Shown: one piece after another, positions 11,111 to 21,578 of the stretch
Layout of the letters: every line of letters starts with the position of its first letter
How positions within the stretch are numbered: the stretch's first letter is position 1
Assembly (NCBI GenBank): GCA_015680685.1
Contig: MNCI01034296.1
Span: forward strand, 107,887-171,886
Length of the DNA: 64,000 nt
Direction: 5' to 3'
Source of the DNA: Gnetum montanum
Lineage: Eukaryota; Streptophyta; Gnetopsida; Gnetales; Gnetaceae
Program-made: the position numbers and the translations under genes
Notes under the pieces: generated by a model
The model's database searches: none
Told to the model about the DNA's origin: nothing
Seen by the model: only the letters and a program-made list of their open reading frames with translations

Positions 11111-11376
11111 AGGAGCCCATTATGGAGGATGTCATTGATGGTCATTGGTGATAAAGGAGCCCATTATGGATAGTGTTGTTAGTATCCATTGGGCTTGGAG
11201 GAGCCATTATGGACAATGCCATTAATGTCCACTAGTGCCGAAGGAGCTCATTATGGAAGGTGCCATTCATGCCCATCGACCATTGGAGGAGCTTGTTATG
11301 GGGAACACTATTGGTTCCTGTGGAGCACTAGAGGAGCCCATATAGATGGCATCATCAGTGTCTACAAAGCATCATT
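11111..11376 (+). repeat. 44-45-bp minisatellite, about six copies
   Basis: The word aggagcc(c)attatgg or a variant recurs at 11111, 11155, 11199, 11242, 11287 and 11332, giving spacings of 44, 44, 43, 45 and 45 bp. The intervening bases are also similar (atgccattaatgtccac type). A 104-codon open stretch (11189-11503) crosses it. I regard that ORF as incidental because the unit length is not consistently a multiple of three. Confidence 0.75.
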
Positions 11377-12786
11377 GCAACTGAAAATTATGATGGTTTC
11401 TCCGATGATGGTGGAGGCAATGCTAGTGGTATCGGTGTGGTCAATGGTGATGGTGACAGAAATCACAGTGAGTAGTGTAGTTGGAGGTAGCGGGCAACAA
11501 TAGCAGTAGGTATCTACAGGAGCACTAACCTTAAAAAGGTTTGCATGACCTAGATAGGCCTACACATCACAGCTTCTAACATGCCATCATGACCTTCACG
11601 GATGACAAATAGTGATTAGGGTTTCGTGAAATGCCTGGCCATAGATTATGTAGCCATTGTTGGTGAGGGATGTTGGTGGTTGTAGGCTATAGTGGTGATT
11701 GTAGTTGCAATAGTGATTGGAGGTGCAGTGGCAGCAATGGTGCAGTGAGTGGCAATGCAGCGACAAGTGGCAACAGTGCAGTACGCGTCAACTTTAGAGG
11801 GGCTATGGGGCCGCTATAGGCTAGTGTGGTTCTTATAGGGCTAGTGCACCCCTTGTAGGGCCAACGTAGCCCCTACAACATTTTTTAATAATTATATTTT
11901 TATTTATTATATTTTATTGTTATTATTATTATTATTATTAAAAATAACATTGGGGGCTAGGATTGAACGCATGACCTCCATCTTCTTTTTTTAACTTATT
12001 ATTATTATTTTATTTCCACATTGCCTCGGCGGTTGACATGGTGGTTTGGCCAATGGCAAGGCAAAGGTTCAATGTCGATAAACGACAATTTTGAGTTGAT
12101 TCCCGACACTAAAATTTTGACATTATTTTTATATATTTATTTATTTTAAATAATAATTTAATATTATTTAATGCACACAAAATGAGAAACTTTAAACCTC
12201 AATATTTCTCAAATTGTAAGTTCAATTAAGAGAACTTTGGTACTATTGGAATCATCTTGACAAGTACTATGCATTAGACATAGTCTTAAGGTTCAAAAAT
12301 GAAGTTAAATTTTCAATATTTTAAATGATCCAAACTAGCTTATTTTATCAAAATGACATTACTGAGTTGATATATGGAAGACATGATGACTTATAAACAA
12401 CTCTAAGTTGCTTAGGATAAACCGTTTTTAACAAATAAGATCAATTAAGGTCATGGTTACTAACCTTTTGGGAGAAACTTAAAAATGACCTTAATCAATT
12501 CATATTTATAGTATTAAGATAGGTAAGAGTCACCTGGACCAGTGTATCCTTTTCTTACCAACATCTCTTGCAATTTGATGAATCTTGATGAGGTGTAATC
12601 AATTATCTTAGACATATGATGCATCTCATAATGATCAATCATTTTCCTTGTGTCTTGGCTTCATAGTTCATCAATAGATTCATGTTGTAGTCAGTCCATG
12701 GTTTTAACTAGGCCTTGGATCATGGTTTTCTTTGATACCAATTATGACATCCTATTCCTGGATGTCATAGCAAATGTCAAATATAC
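11377..12786. other. non-coding, locally GC- and purine-rich DNA
   Basis: The region includes GTG/GCAGTGG-rich stretches (11690-11785) and a short run of about 20-bp imperfect repeats of the tatagggctagtg type (11815-11875). ATT microsatellite-like stretches follow near 11880-12010 and 12125-12165. The 72-codon ORF at 12650-12868 runs into the E3 LTR and is not supported as a gene. Confidence 0.5.
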
Positions 12787-13598
12787 TGATGAGTGGCAAG
12801 GTACCCCTACACTCAACCATATGAATATGAGCATTTCACGGGTGATCCAGTCATACTCCAAGGATTAAGTGCTTACGTGCCTTAATGGAACACTCAAGGT
12901 TAATTAATCATTGTCTTCCCAAGCTTACTTATATTTTCATGGTTGTATGGTTAAGTAAGCTTGAGGCATATGATTTTTATAACTTTTATCTTTTTAATGT
13001 CTTATGCTAATAGGGGAAGGTAAAGAGAACTAAGTGACTAACTTTCATTAACTATTCACTAACTAAGTTCTAAGTGTTCCTAACACCAGTATCCATTCCC
13101 ACTTTCCACACACATCTTGAACTAGTGCAATGGTGCTGGGATTACCAAATGCTAATCGTTACTGGGTTACCAAGCGCTACACACATGCTCGAAGCGGTCG
13201 TACTGAGTGTACTTAACTAGGAGAGTCAGGGCTTGAGAGAGAGATTAATTAACTAGGAAAGCATTTAAACATTCAATAATAATTAATTACCATCTAGCTT
13301 AATTTGTATGCTGCAAGGTTTATCATAAAGTTCATCTTTATTGCTGTACACATGTGTGCTCAGGTACAATTTTCTCGAATAAAGATCTGTTCACTCTATG
13401 ACTCCTATTGTAGGCACATAGGAATTATTCTAACTCTGGAATGGTAAAACTACAAGAGTTTAGGTAAGGGTCTAAGTATAACCTCCTTGGACAAGGGAAG
13501 CCACCTCTTATTTATAGCTAATGAGGCAGGATGCGATATCGTGTACACAATATCATGGGGTGGATGTGATATCATGGATGTGATATCACAGCTCATCA
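12787..13598 (-). repeat. E3 3' LTR
   Basis: This 812-bp LTR is paired with 18914-19700. In element sense U3 starts tgatgagctgtgatatcac and holds four GATATC-type words (13535-13592). The TATA box ctataaataagagg follows (about 13508-13520), with the aataaaga word further in. Confidence 0.93.
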
Positions 13599-15545
13599 TA
13601 CCCCCATCACTAAATGAAAACTCGTACTCAAGTTCCTTATAAAATATTGGGAAGGTATGGGATTATTGACTTGAATGAAACTAATGTTGAATGGGGTGAC
13701 ATGTGAACGGATCATCATTACAATACATGATAATATTAGTGTTCATGACTACAAGAATGAACACTAAACACATTTGACATCCAGACTTATTTGGCAACTA
13801 AGAGAGAAGAGGGAGAAAAGAAGAAGATGTGTTGCTGCCGATGCCAAAATTGTGCCTTCCATTGTCCATCCATAACCGCACCATCAATCTTGTTCCTTGC
13901 ATGAATGTTCCAACACCAGTCCATCCTAAGTGTTTCCTCCAACTCCAGTCCATTGTTGTATGATTTTCATCTGCACACACAACATAGTCTCATATTAGCA
14001 AGGATAAATAAATAGCAATGTAGTTGATACCTTGCCTCGGTGTATGGTCTATTGGCTGAGTTGTGATATGGCTAATACAGATTTTGGAGATATAACACTG
14101 GTGACTACCCAAGGTGTAGGGGTTAGAAGAAAAGTGAAAAAATTGGACTAGGACCCCCATGACTAAGAGCGATCCTCCAGTAGTGATAGAATGGAAAAAG
14201 ATAAGGAATAAGAAAGATGGGGAAAAAGAAACAACAGAAACACCGATAAAATGGATGTCAGAGGTGGAAATGAACAAAATAAATGTTGATTACAGCAATG
14301 TTTTAAGGGAAAGAAGTTAACTGATGCACCAAGTAAGAATGCTAGTGGGTCCTCCCCAAAGCAGGCTCATGTCCTTAATGCCTTGACAATCCCACATTCA
14401 AAGAGTCCGTAGGCTCTGGAAATGCCATTTGGAAGCAAGAGTTAAAGTCTTAACCACAAGAATTTACCAAAAAGAAAACAATGCAACAACCAAAATATAG
14501 ACTATTGATACAACCAAAAATGAGGTGGAAAATGGAGAAAAAATGATGAGGAGAAGAGAATGGAATGGAGTCCCAAGAACAAGGTGGTGTACAACCCCTT
14601 GTGTATTCATGGTTAATGTGACTTAGTAGATCTCATTCCAAATCCAACCTCAAACAATCCTCATCCAGTGACTTTGCATTAGTACATTTGGCCAATCCAT
14701 CCATCTGAAGTAACAAGAATGCTTCTGTCAAAGGGTCACCACCATTCCGAAGAAATGAGAAAGGAAAAAGTCGGAAGCGAGAGAGGGCCTTAATTAGAGG
14801 GAACACGTTTTTTTATTTCCATAACTAGTGCTTGTAGCCTAGATGATTATTTTGTCTAAGGGGTGTGCTTTGAATTCTCACTACTATTTTTTCTTATTCT
14901 TTTTTTTTTTTGCGTGAGAACCACACCATGCAAAGACTTATTATTTTTATTAACTTAGCTTCCCAATAATGGAGCAATGTCGGAATGGTAAGGAAAATCC
15001 AAGAAGAAAACATCTAAGCACCCAGGAGAATAGCCAACACAAATGCATCAAATCCCCTTGAAGTCACACCCTTTTCAATCCTTGAGTCCTTCCTTAGTTT
15101 GAGAAATGCCTAGTCACCAATTTGTTGATAGTTCTATTATTTAAAGAAAGGGACTCTATAGTTCCAAGCCAAGAGAGACCATAGAAATTCATGGATGCAT
15201 GGATGATGTGGACTCATTGCCTGTTATATCAAAAGAACCATACCTTAGTATCAACATTATAACTCAAAGGTAAAAATCAGACATTAGCAATCAATAGAAT
15301 ATAGTTCATACAACCACCAGGAGCACTTATCAGGTGAGGAACCTAATAACACAAACAAAAACAAAAAACAAAAAACAAAAAATCACACAAAGAAAAGAAA
15401 TGAAAAAGTATGAACAATGTTGCAAAAAAAAAAACAAGAAAAGTTAAAGAAATTTGTAAAAAAAAATTGTAAAAAAAAACTTAAAAAGGAACTAAGAGCC
15501 TCAAATGATCAGCAGAGGTGGCCATCTTCCCCATGACTGAGTCAA
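13599..15545 (-). other. E3 3' non-coding region with short conserved ORF trace
   Basis: It is colinear with the 3' regions of E4 and E5. An acceptor-like gttgtgtgtgcag is at 13972-13984 (minus). It is followed by an ORF of about 60 codons (13980-13798) containing HLGWTGVGTFMQGT, which aligns with HSGWTGA...MQGT-type text in E5. The gaggacccac block lies near 14345, and the gggaattcaaagca block near 14875. The polypurine tract is at the left border. Confidence 0.7.
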
Positions 15546-15559
15546 GAGGTGCATCTAAG

Positions 15560-16290
15560 CTTTTAATGTAGGTGCAGGTTATTCCCTTAGTTAATTCCAT
15601 GCATGTTGGTGAGTTTCTCTCTTGATTAGCTATCAACCAATGGATGTCCTCTTGTTATGTGGTTGCTACATATAGGCACTTTTGTATGTTAATTTCTTTT
15701 GCACACCAGTTGCATGTAGGTAATGCTGAGCATTCTTGCACACAATCACACCCTGTATCACTGTATGTGATGCATGGAACCTTCTTCTTCTTGATCTTTC
15801 CAAAAGTGTTTTCCTTAGATATTTCTAAGGAAAGATCGTAGATTCCCAGGCATGCATTTATGGTACTTAGCCATGCCCTTTCCATGATTATTGGGAAGTC
15901 CCCTTTATCATTGTTGACTTGTATCACTAGGAAATCAACTGGGTATGACCATCCACACACAGTGGTAACAATATCCTCCACCTGTCCCAAGGGAACAATG
16001 ATGGATTGGTCCACCAGCTCTAGGAAAATAATACTCTTCCTCAATGGAGGCAGGTTCTAGGCTTTGTACATCTCTTGCAATATTAAGTTGACCTCGAAAC
16101 CTGAGTCCAGAAGAGCTTTACATGGTTCATTCCTAGTGACTTGGAGATAGATTAGAGGGCTTCTAGGATCAGAGAATTTCTTGGAAAGGTGGCCCTCCTT
16201 AATCTAGTCAGTAACGACATGTGTTAACATAACCGTATGCGTTGAGCTTGGTGTTTGGTTTGAAGGGAGCTCTAAAGCTTGATTTGATAG
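15560..16290 (-). pseudogene. E3 aspartic protease region (pol start), truncated
   Basis: The retropepsin active-site segment is read near 16125-16085 as ALLDSG followed by VNLI. An open stretch at 16044-15655 contains the glycine flap-like text and FPIIMERAWLSTINACLG, matching the IIMGRAWLST motif of the other copies. In E3 the Gly is changed to Glu. The frame then runs into the deletion junction near 15550, so RT, RNase H and integrase are absent. Protease would cut the gag-pol polyprotein. With pol missing, this copy could only have moved with help from a related element. Confidence 0.8.
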
Positions 16291-18768
16291 GGAGGTGTTC
16301 AAATGTTCAACTGCTTATGGTTGTGAGGGCTTGGTTGGACTATTCGTTCTAAAGAAAGGTCTTTTCTTCATAAGGTTGTCAGAACCAACTGCAGGTTGAG
16401 GATTCACAACCCTCTTGACATTGCGTTGCTACGGTTGAGTGGGAAGTTCCCCTTGCATTGCTGGAGCAGGTGGTAATGGAGCTATCGGTGTGAGAGTTGT
16501 GGATGGATTTGGAGGATGGTATGCTTGTGGGTTATCTCCCCTAGGAGAAGGATTCCTAAAATACTCCCGAGCTTGGTAGTGATGTTGTGGTGTCACGTGA
16601 ACAATAGAGTCACGAGGAGAGATCACATGCTGCACGTAGTAGCCATATGGGTCTGGTTGCTTGTAGGGGTATTTTTGCCTTGGTGGTGGCATCCCCCATG
16701 ACTGTGGATATTACCACTATTGATGTTTCTCAATAGGTTGTGGTGGAGTTCCACTTGGATAATACGTTGAAGGTTGGTGGAACTACCTTGGGTTACCTTG
16801 GGGATAAGGTAATTGTTGGGGTGCTTACCATTTATTAAATCGTGGGTTGAGTGCATACATCCCAAACTCTTGTAGATGTGAGATTACTGGGCAACATCCT
16901 TTAGGATGGTCATATTGGCATATCTCACATCCACCATCATCATTTGTATCTGAATCCACAACCTCTTCGATGATGGCCATTGTACCCTTACCCTTGTTAC
17001 ATGCATTGTCTACTTCTCTCCTTTTCTTTTTGTCATGCTCACTACCTCGCTCTCTAGAATCCTCTACAATTTTAAGGACAGTTTCAAACCTATTATCCAG
17101 GGAGTCCCACATTTGGTCTACCTTTGCTGATACTTTGGTTGTTAACTTTTGGACTAGCAAAGTTTTCCTATTCACCATCTCTTCGAGTGGTGGCTCCTCT
17201 TCCTCCTCACAGAATCTCACTCCCCTTTTTCGGAGGGATGGATCTTGGTTATATTCTTCCACACTTTCTCTCTTCCGTAGCTCACCTTCTTCTTTGGCTA
17301 CTTGCTCTAGCAATCTATGGATTTGATAAGACCTAAGCTCCGATAACCTTCCTTGGGCATACGCCCCAAGGGTTCTTCTTGTTTTATGCCTAAGTCCATC
17401 TACAAGATGGCGTAGTTGATCCCGCTGCGAATAAGCATGGCCAGGGAAATGATGTAGTAGTGCATAATAGCGATCCATGGCAGCATCCAAGGGTTCATGA
17501 TTTCCTTACTTCCATTCTTGGATTTTCTTTCACAGGTTAGACACTCGAGAGTACATTTGGTACTTATCATTAAATAGTTCTAAGATTGTACTCCACCTCC
17601 AAATGGATTCCAGTTCTAAGGATTGGTACCAGCTTTCCACTTCTTTCACTAGTGTCCTTGGGAACAACTTTAGTTTTTTCCATTCATTTTCTATGTTCTA
17701 CAAGGCACATGCATCATGGAATGCTTGTAAATGTTTTTGAGGATCAGCGTTGTATCCCCCCTCAAATCATGGGATGTTATTCATGTCTAACCTCTTGATC
17801 CTACTATCCTTTTGGTGCCTTGTGGGAACTCTTATGGCCTTTGTTATGTCTAGCATGCTTCTAGTTGCGAGTAGGAGTTCTTCATGGTCATCTCGTTCAT
17901 AGTGTCTATGGTGTCTACACGGTTCCCTACTTTCCCTTCTTCCATGCCTTGATTCCTTAGAGTGCCCTCATCCATGTTCTCGAATATCTCGTCGATGTTT
18001 TTCACTCTATTTACCTTTATCCTCATGGTTGGTTTCCTTATGACTACGACTGGATACTAAAGGAGAGTGTGAATGTGATGATGAAGGTGAAGAAGAAGGA
18101 GAACCATTGCCATGATGTTGTTTTCTCCCTTCTCTTTTGTGGTCTCGGCCAAAATCGTGATCATGATCAAAATGTCCACCCTTATCATGTGGTTGTGTTC
18201 CTTCCTTGAACACTTTGTGTTCATGGGTATTAGAACCAGGGTTGTGAATTGTGGAGTGTAGGTTTTGATACACCATTTCCTAACCATTGTTAGGAGGAGA
18301 AACATTGTTTGGTGGGGAACCTGTTGAAGCAGGTTCATCACCCTCAATTTTGCTCAAGACATGTAGAGCATTATGGGGTCATTTACCCTTTGAGGATGTA
18401 TGATATCTCTCCTGTTGCAAGTCCCTTTGACATTGCACTTCTGTGGGATGGTAGTTCCTTGTGTCATGATCGCATGCAACATATTGTACGTACAAAAATG
18501 ACATGCCTATTCGTGAGAGAGCACGAAGGAGCATGTTGGGGGTTGATCAGTCTAGAGGCAACACTATGTTACCTTCCAAGTCTCTCCAACGTAGTTGTTC
18601 ATCTTGATGGAGAATAAAGGTAAAGTTAGGTACATACTCATCATGATGAGTATATACCACATGAAATTGTTGAGGAATTGGCGGATCTTGGTTACGTGTA
18701 TTCTGCCGCCGATTGTCTCTTGTGTTAGTCCTAGGCGGTGAAGTGCTCTTGTGCGAAGAAGAAGACAT
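16291..18768 (-). pseudogene. E3 gag, interrupted by stops
   Basis: The likely start is the ATG at 18768 (MSSSSHKSTSP), about 130 bp after the primer site, followed by QFHVVYTHHDEYVPNFTF. A Ser/His/Arg/Lys-rich middle lies at 18276-18007. The core at 17800-17330 includes FHDA and the open stretch DRYYALLHHFPGHAYSQRDQ. The best ORF is 17490-16825 (221 codons). It ends with a coiled, charged segment and a compact zinc knuckle C-E-I-C-Q-Y-D-H-P-K-G-C-C (about 16930-16890). A Pro/His/Tyr-rich tail follows. A handful of stops and shifts separate these parts. It is one of the best-preserved gag copies in the window. Confidence 0.88.
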
Positions 18769-18894
18769 TTTCATCTTGTTTGGTGTGTGATTTACCATTG
18801 TCTTATCTTTCCTTGATTAACCCTAAGGGTTAATTCTATCATTCCAATGATATGAATGATTTCTTATGTTCTATGTAGTGCACAAACAACTAAG

Positions 18895-18912
18895 TTCCCG
18901 GCAACGGCGCTA
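18895..18912 (-). other. E3 primer-binding site, tRNA-Asp
   Basis: In element sense it reads TAGCGCCGTTGCCGGGAA, differing at two of 18 positions from the complement of the plant tRNA-Asp 3' end. It is the best preserved primer site in the window and anchors the 5' LTR border. Confidence 0.88.
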
Positions 18913-18913
18913 A

Positions 18914-19700
18914 TGATGAGTGGCGAGGTACCCCTACACTCAACCATACGAATACAATTGTTTCATGTGCAATCCGGTCGAACTCCAAGGACTAAGTGCT
19001 TACGCGCCTTAATGGAACATTCAAGGTTAATCAATCACTGTCTTCCCAAGCTTACTTGTATTGTTACAGTTGTATGGTTAAGTAAGCTTGAGCTTGAGGT
19101 ATATGATTTTTATAACTTTTATCTTTTTAATGTCTTATGCTAATAGAAGAAGGTAAAGAGAACTAAGTGACTAACTTTCATTAATCATTCACTAACTAAG
19201 TTCTAAGTGTTCCTAACACCAGCATCTATTCCCACTTGCTGCACACATCCTGAACCAGTGCAACGCTGCTGGGATTACCAAACACTAATCGTTACTAGGT
19301 TACCAAACACTACACACATGCTCAAAGAAGTCATACTGAGTGTACTTAACTAGGAGAGTCAAGGGTTGAGAGAGAGATTAATTAACTAGGAAATTATTTA
19401 AACATTCAATAGTAATTAATTACTATTTAGCTTAATCTGTATGCTGCAAGGTTTATCATAAAGTTCATCTTTATTATCGTACACAAATGTGTGCTCAAGT
19501 ACAATTTGCTCGAATAAAGATCCATTCACTCTATGACTTCTACTGTGGGCACACAGGAATTATTCTAACTCTAGAATGGTAAAACTACAAGAGTTTAGGT
19601 AAGGGTCTAAGTCTAACCTCCTTGGACAAGGGAAGCTGCCTCTTATTTATAGGTAATGAGGTAGGATGCGATATCACATACGCGACATCGCGACTCATCA
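18914..19700 (-). repeat. E3 5' LTR
   Basis: This 787-bp LTR is 25 bp shorter than its partner. The difference falls mainly in the GATATC word cluster: only two words remain here (19668-19692), against four in the 3' LTR. Confidence 0.93.
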
Positions 19701-19705
19701 TATAC

Positions 19706-20584
19706 GATATATAAGACATTATGTGTAAGAAGACAATATACCAAACATGACATATATGTAACATTTGACATTATGCGTATAGGAAATAACAAGAAAAATG
19801 GAAAAATTGAAAGAAAAGAATGCTTTATTGATATGGAATAGTATATTCGGATCATGCTTTAACAATGTTCTTTGAGGTTTTCTTCCTTTGACATTTATTT
19901 CTTAGAGGAAATCTAGTACTTCCATCATGGTTAGGCCTATCACCAACCAGAAGGGATGGCCAATCCACTTCCTGTCTTACTTCACCCAACTCCCATGACT
20001 TGCCTATACTAGCTCCGTCACTCCATGCTTGGCATGACCTCTAAGCCTAGGTATAAATGCCTTAGGTCAAATCCCCAAAGGTTACCTCAAGAGACATGTT
20101 TGTTATTACAATGCACCATTTTGAGTCTTAATTATAATTTCCATTTTGGGTCTTGTTAAAATAACAATAACACATTTTATGAAGAGGGACCATCTTCGTT
20201 ATGCAGTAGCATGATTTGGAAATAGGGATGTGACACTAATTATAATATGCATATAATTTAGATTAAGCTTTTGCTAATCAACTAACTCTCTTAGAACTAG
20301 TTGATAGGATGACCATTGAGGAGGTGTTGAAACCTAAATTAATTTGTTTATAAGTACACTCTAAGACATTTAGCTAATAGGATACATTAGAAGATTTATA
20401 TAAGAGTATAATTTTTTTTTGGGAAGGGTATGAGACCCCAAAAAATAAAGAATAATAATAAAAAAATTCAAAGTATATAAGATCATCCATATAGAAAAGA
20501 GAGTCTAACGTAATAGCCTAATGGTTTTGGGGATTCCTTTTCAAGTTTTCATCCTTACAACTAATCCTAGAAAAGCATGAAACC
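19706..20584. other. spacer between E3 and E4, nothing recognised
   Basis: About 880 bp of non-coding DNA. It contains a moderately GC-rich patch (19915-20060) and an A-rich patch (20410-20470). No ORF, RNA or repeat is supported. Confidence 0.5.
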
Positions 20585-20589
20585 TTACT

Positions 20590-21439
20590 TGATGAGTCGC
20601 GATATTGGACCTGCAATATTGGACCCTCGATATTGGCTATGTGATATCGAAGGTGCTAAAGTGATATCAAACATGCGATATCGAAGCTTGTCTCATTGCC
20701 TATAAATAAAAGACAAGGGCACTTGATTTCATAGTTAGTTTCTTAGTCCCTTAGCTGAACTCTTGTAGTTTTCCCCTTTTTAGAGTTAGAATTATTTCTA
20801 ACTGTCCACAGTAATAGTCATAAAGTGAATGGATCTTTATTCGACCATTGTGGACCTAAGCACACCTTGTATTCGGAAATAAAGATGAACTTTGTGATAA
20901 ACCTTGCAACATTCATAATAGCTTAATTATTTCATTTAAATGTTATTTACTATTACTTGCTACTCTCATTAGTTAATTAATGTTATTTTATTGAATTGTT
21001 AATGCTCAATGAATTAGCACACTCTGTACAATCACTTCGAGCATACGTGGAACACTTGGTAACCCGATAATGACTAGTGTTTGGTAATCCCAGTAGTGTT
21101 ACACTAGTTCAGGATGTGTTTGGAAAGTGGGAACGAATGTTGGTGTTAGGACTAGTTAGAGCATAGTTGATTAGTAAAATTAAATTAGTTAACTCAATTA
21201 TTTTATTTCTCCATTTCAAGCATTAGGAACATAAAACATAACAAACATAAAAATCATATACCTCACCTTTACTTAACCATACAATCATGCCTTACAAGTA
21301 AGCTTGGGAAGATAACAATCGCATAACTCATCCTTGTTTTGTGTAAGCACATAAGCACTTAAGCCTTGGAGTTTGATCGGATCGTGCGTAAATGCTTGTA
21401 TTTGTATGGTTGGACATAAGGGTACCTCACCCCTCATCA
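20590..21439 (+). repeat. E4 5' LTR
   Basis: 850 bp. Six GATATC/GATATT-type words lie between 20598 and 20692. TATAAATA starts at 20701. An aataaaga word is near 20878, then come the R/U5 words shared by the family. The 29 bp by which it exceeds the 3' LTR falls in the word cluster. Confidence 0.95.
20598..20692 (+). promoter_or_regulatory. GATATC word cluster in U3 (E4 5' LTR)
   Basis: Six copies of a degenerate palindrome CGATATCG (variants CAATATTG, TGATATCG and others) occur at spacings of roughly 12-22 bp just upstream of the TATA box. The same cluster occurs in all LTRs of E1, E3, E4, E5 and E7. A transcription-factor or methylation-linked role is inferred. Confidence 0.5.
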
Positions 21440-21440
21440 T

Positions 21441-21458
21441 TGGTGCCGTTGTCGGGGA
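21441..21458 (+). other. E4 primer-binding site, tRNA-Asp
   Basis: TGGTGCCGTTGTCGGGGA differs at two positions, both transitions, from the complement of the plant tRNA-Asp 3' end. Confidence 0.88.
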
Positions 21459-21578
21459 TTTTGTTGTTTGTGCACAGATTAGAACTTAGGAGGAAATATT
21501 TCCATCATTGGAACGAACCATTAGGGTTAGTTATCCTACAATCATTGAAAATAAGTATTGCACATTGAATAATCAATC

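Larger units (their letters stand above)
12787..19700 (-). mobile_element. E3: complete-ended Ty3/gypsy retrotransposon, RT-IN deleted
   Basis: Two LTRs (12787-13598 and 18914-19700) carry the termini TGATGAG/CTCATCA on the minus strand and are flanked by a perfect TATAC duplication (12782-12786 and 19701-19705). A well-kept primer site lies inside the right-hand (5') LTR, and a polypurine tract (agtgatgggggta in element sense) lies at 13599-13611. Gag and protease are present. A deletion of roughly 3 kb, placed near 15550, joins the region after protease directly to the 3' non-coding region. Length is 6.9 kb against 9.9 kb for E4 and E5. Confidence 0.95.

Noticed and set aside
12650-12868. 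72-codon ORF as a gene
   Set aside because: It crosses the border of the E3 LTR at 12787 and has no recognisable content.
16847-17326. 159-codon plus-strand ORF with Ser-rich text
   Set aside because: It is the antisense of the well-supported E3 gag ORF (17490-16825) and its parallels occur opposite gag in E5 and E7 as well.
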